Assembly (NCBI GenBank): GCA_013398275.1
Contig: VZSE01006253.1
Location: 124,001-188,000, forward strand
From: Promerops cafer
Taxonomy: Eukaryota; Chordata; Aves; Passeriformes; Nectariniidae
Length of the DNA: 64,000 nt
Direction: 5' to 3'
The position numbers and the translations under genes were made by a program. Of this stretch, positions 11,491 to 24,200 are shown in pieces. Under the pieces are notes generated by a model. It did no database searches. It saw only the letters and a program-made list of their open reading frames with translations, and had not been told where the DNA came from. Numbering within the stretch: position 1 is the first letter of the stretch; each line of letters begins with the position of its first letter.

Positions 11491-12344
11491 GTGGAACTGG
11501 AGAGGACCCTCTATCTTCTCCAACAGAATGAAAATTTCCCCAGTTTTCTTTATCCTGCTAGCCCCAGAGGGAAAGTAGAGAGAAGGTTACACCCAGTGCA
11601 CATATTTAAATGCTTATACAAATACAACCAAAATTATGTGTATATACAGCCACACAATTTAAGTACATCTGTAACAGATGGTCCAAATAAACTGTACTAC
11701 ATGCAATTTTTGACATATTAACAGTCAAAAATTCTAATTAATGCAAGTATAAATCATAAGGTTCTGTAATTGTGAGTTCCATGCCTTGAAAGTCACCTGG
11801 TTATTCATGAATATTGTCTAGTTATGTGAAGTTCACAAGACTTGTTGACATAGAAACAACTGATGTTAATGAGCAATATCTGGCGTCTCCTCATAATTAA
11901 CACTCCCCAGTCACTAGTAGTAGCACAACCACCATTCAGATTGACATTTTGTTCAACCCATTTCCAAAACACTTTTACCTATGGTAATTGCATCTACAGA
12001 AAAAATCATGTACAGAACTAACCATGTGCAGTATGCATGTACTATTTTACTTGAGATATCGCCAAACTAAAGGAAAAGACAAAAAAATTAGTTGCTAATT
12101 TACCATGCCCTTGTTCATTTTTTTCCAACATTTTTGTCTCTACTATAGGAAGTCTAAAATTAAAAATAACTGTCAGTGCTAGTTCTTCTACAAGGAGGAA
12201 TACTAGCTAGGAATCTCACTTGTTTCTTAATCAATTTTCTTCTTTTTCAGAACATTCCCTAGGAAGCATTCAGAGACTGTGTGCTTGCATATACACACTC
12301 TGGCCTTTCAGTATAAAAAGGGAATATACGAGAAAGACGAAGAC
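11491..12344. other. Intergenic DNA, nothing recognised
   Basis: AT-rich sequence between two CR1 insertions, with no open frame longer than about 90 residues, no microsatellite and no recognised repeat. Confidence 0.5.
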
Positions 12345-12644
12345 TTTTTACCATGGCATGCAGTGATAGGACAAGGGGCAACATTTTTAAATTGAAATGG
12401 GGTGGAGTTAGATTGAACATAGGAAAGAAATATTTTTACAATGAGAGTGATGTGACACCGGAACAGGTTGTCCAGAGTTGTGAATGCCACATCACTGGAA
12501 GTGTTCAAAATGAAGTTGGATGGGCTTTAAGCAACCTGGTCTAGTCAAAGATGCCCCTGCCCATGGCAGGATGTGTGGAACTAGAAGATATTTAAGGTCA
12601 CTTTTAACCCAAACCTTTTCACAGTTCTACAACACTTTGATTCT
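12345..12644 (+). mobile_element. CR1 3' end (first of a pair)
   Basis: Sense-strand CR1: GATAGGACAAGGGGCAACAT at 12365 encodes the usual end of CR1 ORF2 (DRTRGN...), followed by a 'GGTTGTCCAGAGTTGTGAATG' and a 'CATCACTGGAAGTGTTCAAA' block and the terminal 'GGCAGGATGTGTGGAACTAG' part. It ends at 12644 with a decayed TTGATTCT tail. The frame 12353-12544 is the relic of the ORF2 C-terminus (SDRTRG... motif), 63 codons, and is not a gene. Confidence 0.85.
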
Positions 12645-12708
12645 AATGCAAAGATGGGAAAGACTAGGAGGACATAACAATCTGCATTTATGAATAAGCT
12701 GATAAAAG

Positions 12709-12882
12709 TGCTTGCCTCGGAAAGTGGTTGAATCACCATCCTTGGAGGTATTTAAAGCACATGTAGATGTGACACTTATGGACATGATTTAGTGGTGGAC
12801 TTGTCAGTGCTAGCTATATGGTTGGATCCAGTGATCTTAAAGGTCTCTTCCAACCTAAATGATTCTATCACTTTATGATTCT
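12709..12882 (+). mobile_element. CR1 3' end (second of a pair)
   Basis: Sense-strand CR1 tail: CGGAAAGTGGTTGAATCACC, CTTGGAGGTATTTAAAGCAC, then GATCTTAAAGGTCTCTTCC and a tail of GATTCTATCACTTTATGATT. It has its own complete 3' end, so it is a separate insertion from the copy that ends 65 bp before it. It is truncated at its 5' end, as is usual for CR1. Confidence 0.9.
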
Positions 12883-15800
12883 CTGTATGCGGAATAAAAA
12901 GGCAGTGAGGCATTACTTATCCTCTAAGGAAAGGACAGTGTCTATAAATGTGGGAGTGGTTATGTGTAACTTATTAATTCATCACTCCTTGTAGTTGCCT
13001 TACAAGTTTATGTCAACTTGAAAGTCATCTCCTTATTGTTAGTGTGACAAAGTCCCCTTTGAGGGGAGTTGGCCAATTTGTATTCCGTGGTGATCATTAT
13101 AGCAATTTCTTGACTGCTGCTAGAATGTTAGTGCAGAAGGCCGAAATTGCTAGCAGTTGCATCCTGGGCAACTCCTTTGGCTTCAGTAAGATTGCATGGT
13201 CTATTAATTAGTGCAAAAATTGGTCCAACTTCTGTAGTCTTTTGGGAGTATATAACACATTCACCAATACAAAAAAAAGCAGTTATTTGATAGAACACCA
13301 CCTGGACTCCTTAACAGCAATGTGAACACAACAAACCACTTGAAAAATCAGTGTCCTTGAATTTTCTTTCAGAATTGAACATGTCATTTTAAGTGTCGTG
13401 ATTCATAGCTACTCAAATTCTGTACTTTTACAAAGAGCATTTATACACTAACTTGTAATCCAGGTTATTAAAAATGAAGAAGTAGTGCTTAGGGTTGTTT
13501 TTATTAGGATAGATCACATTAATTAGCACTGGTATGGAGGGGAGGAGAAGTTTCTCTTGAATGCTCTACTCTGCAGTGCATTATTAATTTTATCATTCAT
13601 TCTTTTTTAGCTCATTAGCTTTTAAATGTTATAGTCTAATGCTGAGGTGAAGTTGCAAGTGTCTGTTCCCTCTGCCACCCATTTCAAGCAGTGTCACAAT
13701 CACTGTCATTATGGTTAATTTATATTGCAGTGGTACCCAGTCTAGGGTAGGGCTATCATCACCGCTTGTGGTGATGACAAAATGGAACTCTAAAGAATTC
13801 TTTTTGTATTGTTTTAGGACATTTTAGGGTTAAACGGAATTAAAGAATAAATTAAAACTCAAGTAATTCTCCCTTTTTCAAAGAAAACTTATTTAGCAGA
13901 TAGGACTACGCATTATTCGTTACAGGCAGCAAGCTCAAGAAGGAAGACTATCAAAATACTAATGCAAGAATTGTGGACTGACATCCACAATGCCAGACAG
14001 GCTTTCAGGACCTTTGATCTGCTAGCTTCATTTTGCCGAGTATCCCTTTGATGAAGGAATTACTAAGCCCACACTTTTGGAAGAGATCTTCCATACGCGA
14101 TTGTACAATGTTTCATGGCCCGAGGCTGTAAACAATTAATTTACACTATTTTTTTTATGCACCATGTAGTGAATGTCATAGAGCTCTAATCAACTGACCT
14201 AGAATATCTTAGGTATAATTGTTCAATGTACCTGTAATTCTCCCTTTGTCAGTGGTGACTCTGTTAGGTACACTGTAGAAAGCAGCTCCTTCCAGCACTG
14301 TACTGAGGAATAAAAGTACCAGGAGTTGGTGTTTTCAGGAGGCAGCTGAAATATGTGAGTCTTCTGAGAGCACTGTGACCCTGCTTTTATGTGTTAGAGT
14401 GTGCTACTGAAAGGATTCTATGGAATGAGAAGGGATTATTTTCAAGCAGGTATGGTTTCTCCCACACTGTGAAAAACATATGACTCACTTTGTGCTAATC
14501 ACACAGTATTTCTGTGGCAGTACGTGATAGCAATTTCTTCAGTTCTTGTCAGTAATTTACCTTCCTAATAAGGTGGAGCTGCTGAAAGGAAACCAAGAAT
14601 CAATAGAAGTTGAAAGTCAGTGAAATCTGAAATGTTAACCTAATGATGAATCTCTTCAGCTTTACACCTTCTCCCATGCTTCCCCCACCCCTTCAAATTC
14701 CTTTTAAAATCTCCAATTATTTTAGTCCCTCCTTAATACAAGTCTCAGAAGGGCATCTCTGTCACATCTACCTTGCTCAGAAAGCACAAGGGGTTCAACT
14801 ATGCAAAGCGTGGCTCTGCCCAAATAATGTGTGAGAGAAGTTCTGGATAGCCATCACTGTGCTGAGTGTCCTGCACAGCACAGAAACCTTTTTTCCATCA
14901 AGACATACCCTTTGCATGCACTGAATTGCACTATTAAGGAAGAAAGCTTATTTCAGGTCTTGCCAAAATCTATGCAAAGTCACAAAAAGTTTACATTATT
15001 TGAAAAAATGTGGGGCAAAGGCCTGATGCTTTTCTGGTCTTTATCTTTCACTCCCCTTCATGTCTCCACAATAGCATTGCCACCAGAAAATGTCCCCTTT
15101 TCTATGCTCTGTTTTTTGCTTAAAAATCAGTGTGTTTATAAAATAGCTTGTCTCTTGCTTTCTTGATCCCAAACATATTTGAAGTCCACTCTACACTCCA
15201 TACTGCACAAGTTGACACAAAATCTGCTCTCTATCCCTTTTACCCCAAACATCTGAAAGCTTCGTAACCACTTCTTTGGAGAACTGATCATAGGGGTTGT
15301 GAGTCTGACTGCACCTGCTGGAAGCACAGTGGCCTTGAGTGCTAGAGCATTGCATTTCAGATCTGTATCCCTGTTGGAAACAAACCTGCAAGTCTTGGTT
15401 GTGGGTCTGTTGCTGGAGACTTTCCTTACAGTTTTATAAACTGTACCTATTCATTGTTACCCTTTCTTTTCATCTACAGCTGCTTCATCCTCATGGATGA
15501 GTCTTGAACAGATCTGTTTGCACCAAATATAACAACTGATTGCTGCCAAAAAGGAAAAGTCCCAGTTCTTCCTCCTGGAGCACATTTTTTCTCTTATCTT
15601 CTGCCAGCCTTTTCTGTTGTTCTTTAGCTTTTAATCACTCAGTAAAAATGGTGGATATTCTTCTGCTATCTTAGCAAGCCAGGTGGATCACAGTATGCTC
15701 CAGTGAGCAAACTGACATTGTGCTCATTCACAAGAGTGAGTGCATGGTTTGGAGGAGACAAGGGAGGAGCCTTAGTGCTTTATTTGATGGATGGGATTGA

Positions 15801-16502
15801 ATCAGCTTGGATATCTGCTGGATGCCTTGACACTGGTTTATGGTCTATCATGGGGGCACCTTATCACATGCCTTCGAGTCCACTGCCTGGAGATAAGTGA
15901 TAGTCAGTCACAAGTTCTCTATGGACCTGGAATGCAATGCAGAGATACTAAGCTAGTAAACACCTGGGGCAGTAAAGGTACATGATGTGGTACAAGGACT
16001 TGTGTGGAAAGCAGCTGGTCCCAAACAACACAGCTGCAGAGAGAACTAGAAGCCACAGATGTACCAAGTCTGGACAAATCCTCATGGACAATTAGGTGAC
16101 ACTTGGAGAAGAAAACACTATACCTATTACAATGTTTCAAATAACAAAGGGTTCATTCATTTAAAAATTACTTTGTTAACAAAATTATTGAATAATAATT
16201 ATTTTCTTGCATTGAAATTGTTTGTCTCTTCGTTGTGATAATAATTTTAGTGAATTTTACTCTAGCCTATTAGAAATTAAAAGTTTTCAGACTCCAGAAA
16301 TTAAAAGTTCAGCAGGTTCATTTGAGAAATGCAGGGTGCTACATCCTAGAAAAAAATATTGACCATGACTTCATACTGTTACCACTGCTACTCTTACAAT
16401 AAATTAAAGAAAATCACTATTTTACTTGTAAGTTTGAGCAGTGGAGGCATTTCTGTATCAGCAGCTAATTTAACAGGTTATGAAGAAATTATAAAGGTTC
16501 CA
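12883..16502. other. Intergenic DNA, candidate conserved non-coding
   Basis: About 3.6 kb without a recognised repeat or gene. The part from about 12960 to 14300 is of mixed composition, repeat-free and rich in TTAATTA/ATTAG-type motifs, as often seen in conserved vertebrate enhancers. It contains an 8-bp hairpin at 13756-13777. Short frames at 14643-15166 show no family features. Conservation cannot be judged from one sequence. Confidence 0.35.
13756..13777. repeat. 8-bp hairpin with RUNX-like core
   Basis: TCATCACC (13756-13763) and GGTGATGA (13770-13777) are exact reverse complements around GCTTGT. The right half contains TGTGGT, which fits the RUNX recognition core. A regulatory role is only inferred. 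Confidence 0.6.
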
Positions 16503-16568
16503 AGGGAGCTGGACCTGATGATCCCGATGGGGCCCTTCTAACTCAGCATATTCTATGATTCTATGATT
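16503..16568 (+). mobile_element. CR1-X-type 3' tail fragment
   Basis: GAGCTGGACCTGATGATCCC, then GGGCCCTTCTAACTCAGCAT and ATTCTATGATTCTATGATT. This is the 3' end shared by CR1-X elements and by the songbird SINE TguSINE1, which borrows that tail. No tRNA-like head is seen upstream, so a 5'-truncated CR1 is the more likely source. Confidence 0.85.
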
Positions 16569-19500
16569 AAGGATATTGATGCAACAGAAACCTTCAATGT
16601 ATGTCTGTGAACTCTCTCCCAGATCAGAAAGCTTCTTATTTCTAAATGTTCTATTACTCCCTTCCTGGAAATATCAGCTTTGTTTCTGAGTCAGCCAAGA
16701 CCACCCAGGCTGATTTAATCCCCAGCCCAATGCATCTTACTGACAATTTCCACAGTGCAGAAGGAGGTCAGGCAGGCTCCTTTATCGGGCCAATTATTGC
16801 ATCCCCAGGTGCAAGATTTGGAAGGTGAGAGCTCGTCTCAAAATCAGCAATCTGGATGATTCTCTTCATTACACAAAAAATAAACCATATCCATGCAATC
16901 CATACAGCCTAGTATTTATGATATAATTGTTGTGGTTTAAACCAAGCTGGCAACTAGGCCCCACAGAGCCATTTGCTTTTCCATGACATTGGCATGAATT
17001 CTTCCTTTTTCCATCTGCCTCCAAATCAGTAATCATTTTGATGTATTTTTTAAATTTGTTTGGGAGTTTTTTGAGTGTTTTTGGTTTGGTTTTTGGTTTT
17101 ATTTTTTGTTGTTTGGTTTTTTTTTATTGTTCTGTTATTTTTTTCTGGAAACAAATTGCTGAATTAAAGCAAATAGGGAAAAGATAAACTTTGTGGCTGG
17201 GGAGTCAAATTTACATAACACATTTCTTCCAGGCTTTTCCTTTATTGTGTTTAAAAGTAATTCTTTCTATTTCCCAGCATATCCTGACTCTTATTGAGTA
17301 GCAGTAATTCCCAAACATGTATTTTTTTTTCTATTGATTTAGAAAAGAGGTAGAAAGAATCCCAAAGAAAGAAACTCTGCCTTTGTAATAGAAATATAGA
17401 AACTTCTGGATTGTACAGCTGGCTGGGCATTTAAGAGGTTTGGTTCATCTTTCTTGTGAACTGTGGCCTATTAGTGTTAATTGATGAACAATCTGACAAA
17501 GAATTAGCATGAAAATCACTCCTTCTCCTCTTTCAAGCTGTTTCCTAAAATTTTTCTCCTTTTTTCTTCTGTTATATGGAAGCCTCATCAGAGATATGCA
17601 CTCTGAGTCAAGGTTCATGTTAGTCATCACATTAGCCACTCTACATGGCAGTAGTGGAAGTGGAAAAAGAAAAGTGGAAGAGAAGACTTGAGAAACTGAA
17701 GCAGAAGGCAGAAACCCCAAGGCACCTCAAACACTCCAGAATTCCTGCCAACTGGAAACATCACTGGCAAGGATTTTGTGAATTCATGAATGAAAATGGA
17801 CCTTCTGGAAAGGAAGACACACCAAAGGTAGCTATTTTTATTTTAATATTAATGGATTGGACACACTAGGCTTAATATCTATATTTAAATGAAGAAGAGT
17901 ATGACAGCTAGACAGCCACAGACATCTGAAAAGTACTGTGCTCTAAAAAGAACGATGCATTTGAAAGGCATCAATTTGATAGGAGAAGCTGAAAGAAAGG
18001 AAGGGACTGCTGCATCATTTATAACAGATTTGAAACTGCAGAGCTGAATATGCAGTTTTTGATGGTTTGTACAGTCTGAGTCCAGATGGGATATCAGGGA
18101 CTCAAAGGAGAAACAGAAATGCTAAAGTTCCTTTTTTTAAGTTGAGGAAAAGCAATCAGAGTTTGTCAGGCTGCAAAAAATAACTGTTCAGAAGGAAAAC
18201 AGAATAGTGCATAGTGGACTGCAAGATCAGCAAGATCCTAGAGACTGTGAAAAGGAAAAACAAAACCACATATCCTGAGAAAGGATTTTAAAAGTACAAG
18301 TTGAGTATATTTGCATGAGGAAAAAAAAATTATTTTGAGGAGAGTCACCATGCCTCTGAGAAGCAGTTATTTTGCAAAAGTCTTCAAAAAGGGGATGTAC
18401 GTAAAGAAGAGTATTTCCAGTCAACTTAGAGAATTAGAAATCTTTGTGAGAGCTCTTCAAGATACAGGTGCTTCCAGTCCGTAGACACTACTTTAAGGTC
18501 AAATGCAAGTCTCACAAATAGGCAACTGGGGCTCCAATCCATGGCATATTGTGCAGAGAGAACTGTATCTGTTGGAACAAAGAAGTAAACTTCAGATTTT
18601 ACAATGGCGCATAATTCCTTGAAATTCTTTCTACAAACAGATTACCTTCTATTTAAGGGGAACATGGCCCACATCAGGGTTAGGGATAGTCTCACCTAAC
18701 CTGAGGTGACTGCAGTGCACACATCTACACCTGAGCTGGCCCATTGGGTCCCCCTCTGTGAAATGGAGAGGAAGAAAAACTTCTGTAATTCAACCAATTC
18801 ACTTATTTTATATGTCTGCACCAGGACACAGTGAATTTTTTTCCTTGAATTGTCCATTCCTCTCTGCTTGTTTGGACATTGAGGGAGGGTGGCTGGCTCC
18901 AGGATAAGCATGTGAAATCTGATAAATCTCACTGAAGGTCTCAATGACAGTGTTTGTTCTTTAGAAGCACTGAAGCCCAGAAGGTTTCAATCACCCTGTC
19001 TTCTCTTTTATCAGCTTACAGCCCCATACAAAGATATTTTAAGGGAAACATTGCATTGTGTGTCCAACATTAAACTTGTTTTTGTCCATTGAGAGAAAAA
19101 ATAGTATATCTATATCAAAAAATAACAGGCCATTTTCTGTGTGAATATACATTTACTAACAATGGAGACAAAGGATACCATTTCTGTTAATGAGATGATC
19201 ATCACAGTCAAATTACTGTCCTTGTATATCCTGGTAAGGTTGGAGTTGCAGTTCAGAAAATCACAAAAATTTTGTGTTTGGGAGGGCATAGTGGGGCTGC
19301 TTCTTACAGGATGCTTTGCATTTTTCAGGGTAAAGCTGACAAGCAAGGATTTATTGTGTATCATTGGAAAAGGTGAGTTTTCCTTACATCAATGAATTGA
19401 TAAATCTGTTTCTGGTAACAGGGGATAATGAATTGACACATAAAGAGCAGAATCAGCCATTTTGTAATCAGTCATGTTTTTGAGAAAAATGGTTATTTTT

Positions 19501-20199
19501 CTGCCCCAAGTAAGAATCTTGCAATTATCTGTTCTATGACTGACTGTCCCTAGGACTGCATGAATTTGAGCATGCTGGATACAAAACTAGAACTGTGCTA
19601 TTGTGTGCTAATCCTTTCAGCAAAGACATTTTTGTAAATATTACTGCCAGACATACAGACAGACACTATCATTCTACAAAGGTCTCCTTCATTTACCATG
19701 CATTTAGAAGCATACAAGTGGGAAGGATGGACATGAGCTCTATTGCTTCCTTCTGAAAGGCTTGAAAAAGCTATGCTTGCAAATGGGTCTAAGCCCAGAC
19801 TGCCAGGTAAAATTGGCCTAGCAAACAGCAGTGGTGGTGTCAGGACTTACTGTATTCTTTGAGGGTCTCTAACAGCTTTTTCCCCATTGCAGTGGGTGAC
19901 ACTGGCCATGTGCCTCAGTTCTCAGGTTTGCATGCCATGGCTGTGGGGCAGCAAGACAGTCGGGGGCCTGGGCTGGGTTGTTGAGCAAGCACCAGGAGAA
20001 AGGTCAAGTAGGCAGCTGGAGACATCAGCAGCCCCACAGTAAAATTCACATAAAGTTGTATAAAAGCCCTAGGCAAGTCTGTGTAAGAACCAGGACTGAT
20101 GCTGGTTAGAGGGATCTTTGCAGGTGTTTCTCCAACCTCCTTCTTGAAGATCACTAGCACTGAAGCAGTGTGGCTTTACTAGCTGACTTGGAAACCTTA
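16569..20199. other. Intergenic DNA, nothing recognised
   Basis: About 3.6 kb with only short frames. It includes a T/G-rich low-complexity tract at 17056-17149. The AT-rich remainder shows no recognised repeat family or exon. Confidence 0.5.
17056..17149. repeat. T/G-rich low-complexity tract
   Basis: A run of T stretches broken by G or GG (TTTGGTTTGGTTTTTGGTTT and similar). This is simple low-complexity sequence, perhaps a decayed (TTTGG)n or a degenerate poly-T tract. Confidence 0.8.
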
Positions 20200-21245
20200 G
20201 AATGGTTTTAATTTTCAGACTTCTTGGACAACCTATTCCATTAAGGAACAGGTTAAAAGGATAAAAAATTAATGTCCAACCTGAACCTCCCATATCCTGG
20301 TCTGTGACTGTTGTTAATTTTTATATATTCTCTTACTGCTGTTGCTGAAAGGAGTTTCTATCTCTCCACTAAGTCCTACAGACTGCAGTTAGGTCTCTAT
20401 TTAACCTCCTCTTCACAGTACCAAACAATCCCAGATCCCTTAACATCTCCTTGTTGGAATTCTAGGTACTGACCATCTGTATAGCCATCCTTTGGACTCT
20501 TTCCAGTTTCTCCACAACCCTCTTGGTCTGGAAGACCCAAAACCGGACTGAGTTTTGCAAGGTGTGTTTTCACCAGGGGCAAGGAGATGAGGCTACTTGC
20601 CTTTCTCCTGTTGGCCTTGCTCCTCCATGTACAAGTCTGCTCTGCAGCTTGTCTTATTTATGAGGAGAGCACACTCGAGGTTGATATTGAGCCTTGTGTC
20701 CATCATAACTCTCGGGTCCTCTTCAAATGTGTGTTTCCCATGTGTATTAAAAGTGTGTTTCCCATGTGTATTAACGTTTGTAGCAGTCTAGTTGCTCTGC
20801 CCCAGATGGAGCACTTTGTATTTCTTGCTGAACTTCTTGAAATTTCTATTGGTCCCATCCCTGAATTTACCAAGGTCCCCTTGAATTAAATCTCTACTGC
20901 TTTGCATATCAAGTGCCTCCAATTTAACTTAATCGACAAATTTGCTGAAGCTCTGTTCTGCCTCATTGCCTGGGTAACTGATGAAGATAATCAACCCCTG
21001 ACATATTCCATCCATTACTGGTTGCCCACTGGGCACTGAGCCACTGATTACTGCCCTCTGATTCTGGCAGTCCAGCCCATTTTTAATACATCTAATAACC
21101 TGTCCATCCAGCCTGTGGTTTGGATCAGTCCCAACAAGCACTCTTCCCTGCAATGCCCAGGCAGGGCCTGGCAGACACAGCAAGTTGTGTACTGTTCCCA
21201 AAAGGCCCTCTGGGCAGGAAACAATTGCATGCTAGCTGGACATAG
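20200..21245 (-). mobile_element. CR1 LINE, about 1 kb, diverged
   Basis: The plus strand reads antisense through the 3' half of a CR1: GACTTCTTGGACAACCTATT and AACCTGAACCTCCC (3' end), TCTTTCCAGTTTCTCCACAA, CAGTACCAAACAATCCCAG, GCCTTGTGTCCATCATAAC, GAGCACTTTGTATTTCTTGC (from CR1 GCACTTTGCATTT...), CGACAAATTTGCTGAAGC, ATGAAGATAATCAACCCC and CATCCAGCCTGTGGTTTGG (reverse transcriptase C-terminal half). Numerous substitutions and stops make it clearly old. It holds a 22-bp tandem duplication at 20729-20774. The plus-strand frame from 20587 begins like a signal peptide but is only the antisense of the repeat. Confidence 0.8.
20729..20774. repeat. 22-bp tandem duplication inside a CR1
   Basis: GTGTGTTTCCCATGTGTATTAA occurs at 20729-20750 and again at 20753-20774, separated by AA (period 24). 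Both copies are identical, so the duplication is more recent than the decay of the surrounding CR1. Confidence 0.95.
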
Positions 21246-24200
21246 CATTAGATATTCACATTTTTAGTTTGTTATTCAGAAAGAGAAACTGTCTCATAAA
21301 ATAATTAAGGCTATAGTCAGGTCTTAATTAACAGCAATTTTAAAGGAGGAAATTGTGTTTTTACTAAATATTGCATTCAAGCATGGAAGTCAAGAAGGTT
21401 CGTATGAGATCAAGCTAAAAATTTTCAGGGGTTCCCTGAAAAGGGTTCATTCTTTCCCAAGAGCCTTTCTTGTAACTATTTCTCTAAAAGGCCCCAGAGT
21501 AAGGAGACATCAGGTATCTCTTTGTTCCTTGATATAACTGTCTATAAATCTATCCTATGCAGAAGGGACAATCTGAATGTTAAAAAGCTGCTGTTTCTGT
21601 CTCAAAAATGTTTCAGCATGTAGTAAACAATAACTAGCTTTAAATTTGAATAATAATTCAAGATATAACATTTTCTTTGGGAGGATACATTATGAAGATA
21701 TTTTAGTTTAAGTCTTCTCAATCATCTAGGGGGTTTTACCCACATTTTAATCCTAATCTTAATTTTTATTCATATTTAATTTAATTCAAATGAAACCCCT
21801 AAATAAATAATTATTTTTTCCTGAAGAAAACCAAATCCAACAACATTGAAATTGGATTCTTAGACATATTAACGTTATCTACATCATGTTCTACAAGAAA
21901 ATTTTGGCCTTAGTGGAAGTGCACTTATTGAGAAAAATGCATTAATTTTTCTGGCAATTTATATTTGCTTTCATGAACAAAGTACTACGTATTTTCTCTA
22001 ACATTAACCATCTCAGATGTGTTGGTAGAGAGAATGGAGTGATGCTAACCAGAGAATGACCTGGCTAGCCTAACTTCCCCATCAGTGTCTTAGGAATCAG
22101 CATCTGGACATTTTGGTTCATTCCCAAAAGGAAAGCAAAGAAAGCAAAGATGCAAAATCATTGAAGTTTATTGTAAAATTGTTATTGTATGTCTGCACAG
22201 CATCATATCCAAAGAAGTTTACTCTCTGCAGGGTCTTGAAGCAGAACTCTGATAATAAAAGATAATAATTCACTTGAAAGGAAGGAAAGCAGAAAAGCAA
22301 AATTTGAGACTATGGGGTCTTTTTCTTGCTCTGCTACACCAATGGAGGTGATTACCAGCTGTGCATATTTTTCAGGGGATAAAACCTAACAGTTTTCAGA
22401 TAAAGATATCTAAATTGTAAACAGTAAGTAAGTTTTGTGTTGGATAACAGCACATTCCAAAATACACAGATGCCTTGGGAGTGTCTGAGGGACAGCTAGT
22501 GCATTTTAAATGGAAAGGCTTTCATCCCAAACCTGTCTTTTCAATGACTGAAATGTTCATTAAACATTTGGACTTGCTTTGAAACTGATGTGTTTTTTAC
22601 AAAGAAGTTAATCAAAGGACAGCTTGCACCCATGCATTTTTGTCTCCAGTGTAAGAGATTCAATCCATAGCAGTTGCTCCAGTTTGGATAAACTGTCCGG
22701 AAGAGAATCAGTGCAAATGCAGTGTATTCACAACTGCTCCAGGCTAAGCAGTCACATGGGAGTAGCTATTATGGCATAACGATTCTGGAAAAAACTATCT
22801 ACATAAAGATGTTTACTTGGGAGTAAGTATTCAAGCATGAAATAGATGCTGTCCTTTACCTTCATAGCATATATTATTCTGACTTAACTGCTAGATGTAG
22901 CTGGATACACTACAAAGCTCTCATCAGGAGATTGAATATAGGGTGGGGACACAGTAACAGGGTTAGTGAGAAAAGCAAAGCTTTCACTAAAACTGAGCTG
23001 CTGCATCAGGTGCATCACGTGGCTTGTCCTCAGCTCACACATATGATGGTGAGTAACCCTTTGCAGTCCTTGCAGAGCCTCACCTCTGTTTTTAGTCATT
23101 GCACGATCTCGGCCATTTCTGCTTTGAGCTTTCTAGTGGTCTGGGCAGCAATATCATCCCCTTTTGAAGTATGTGCTACAGTCTGAGGGTAGAGCTCCAA
23201 AGTGTTTTTTACATCTTCAGAGTGGCCAATAAAAGTGTTTGGGATTTTTTTTGGCTTTTTTCATCTTGACTTTTTTTAATCCCAAACTAAAGCATACCAC
23301 AGTCTCTCCTCACCCTTTATAGCTCTGCTGGCTCAACAGTGAGGGAAGAGGAATTGTGGTGCTCAGAAAACTTCACCATGAGTGAGAGTAGGTTTAAAAT
23401 TAGTAGGAACACTCATTTTAACCCCTATAATCTTTTAGATAATTTAGCCTCTTTGTTCAAGGAATATCTGTGTTCCATACACTGCAAATGCTACATGGCT
23501 CATTGCTTTTTAGCCTGAGAATGAAATTGGCCTAATAGAAAGTTATATTACTTTTATTAGATTGTTATTCAAGAACATTAGAAAATATTAATGTCTTTTT
23601 ATAGTTCTGTTTTTAAGACACTTTCTATTTTATGTAAAAAGGATCATTAACACTAAGAGAACAGTTCTGTTTTCTTGTGCATGTTATTAAACATGTCATA
23701 ATATTTCAAGTGTATTACACAGAACATTGAAATGAAAGACCTCACCTTTAAAAGCTCTTTGTACCCACATCATTATGCATGTCCAAATTTTTATACTCTT
23801 ACTTACAATAAATATGAATTGAAAATATTATTCTGGAAGCTGCACAGTTAAGAATAATCGAGTAGTTTACATAGCAATATACTGCTTGCCAGGAACAAGG
23901 ATACCTGTACTAGTGCCTGTGTGTTAGTGATAAAATAAAATGGGAATACTAATGTAGACTTATGGTAAAATAAAATGGGCCACCAGACATTATGCATCGC
24001 AGAAGATAAGCCTGTTTTCCACTCTTCCAGACTGCTGTTAACCTCATCTTATGGGACTAGCACATTTCTCCTCATCTTTCCTTGCATTTACCACAGAGGT
24101 CACACCCTATTACATTGTTCATTCAAGCAAGGGTGGTAGAAGTCAGCGGGTATTTAGGGGTAGGAAGGGATCTAAACAGAGGTAAGTGGACATTATGATC

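Noticed and set aside
16440..16568. Possible TguSINE1 songbird SINE
   Set aside because: The tail fits, but the upstream sequence shows no tRNA-like A and B boxes; a truncated CR1-X is simpler.
20587..20889. Plus-strand frame with a signal-peptide-like start (MRLLAFLLLALLLHVQVCSA)
   Set aside because: It lies entirely on the antisense strand of a diverged CR1; the hydrophobic run comes from the antisense of the repeat, and no cleavable secreted protein family follows.
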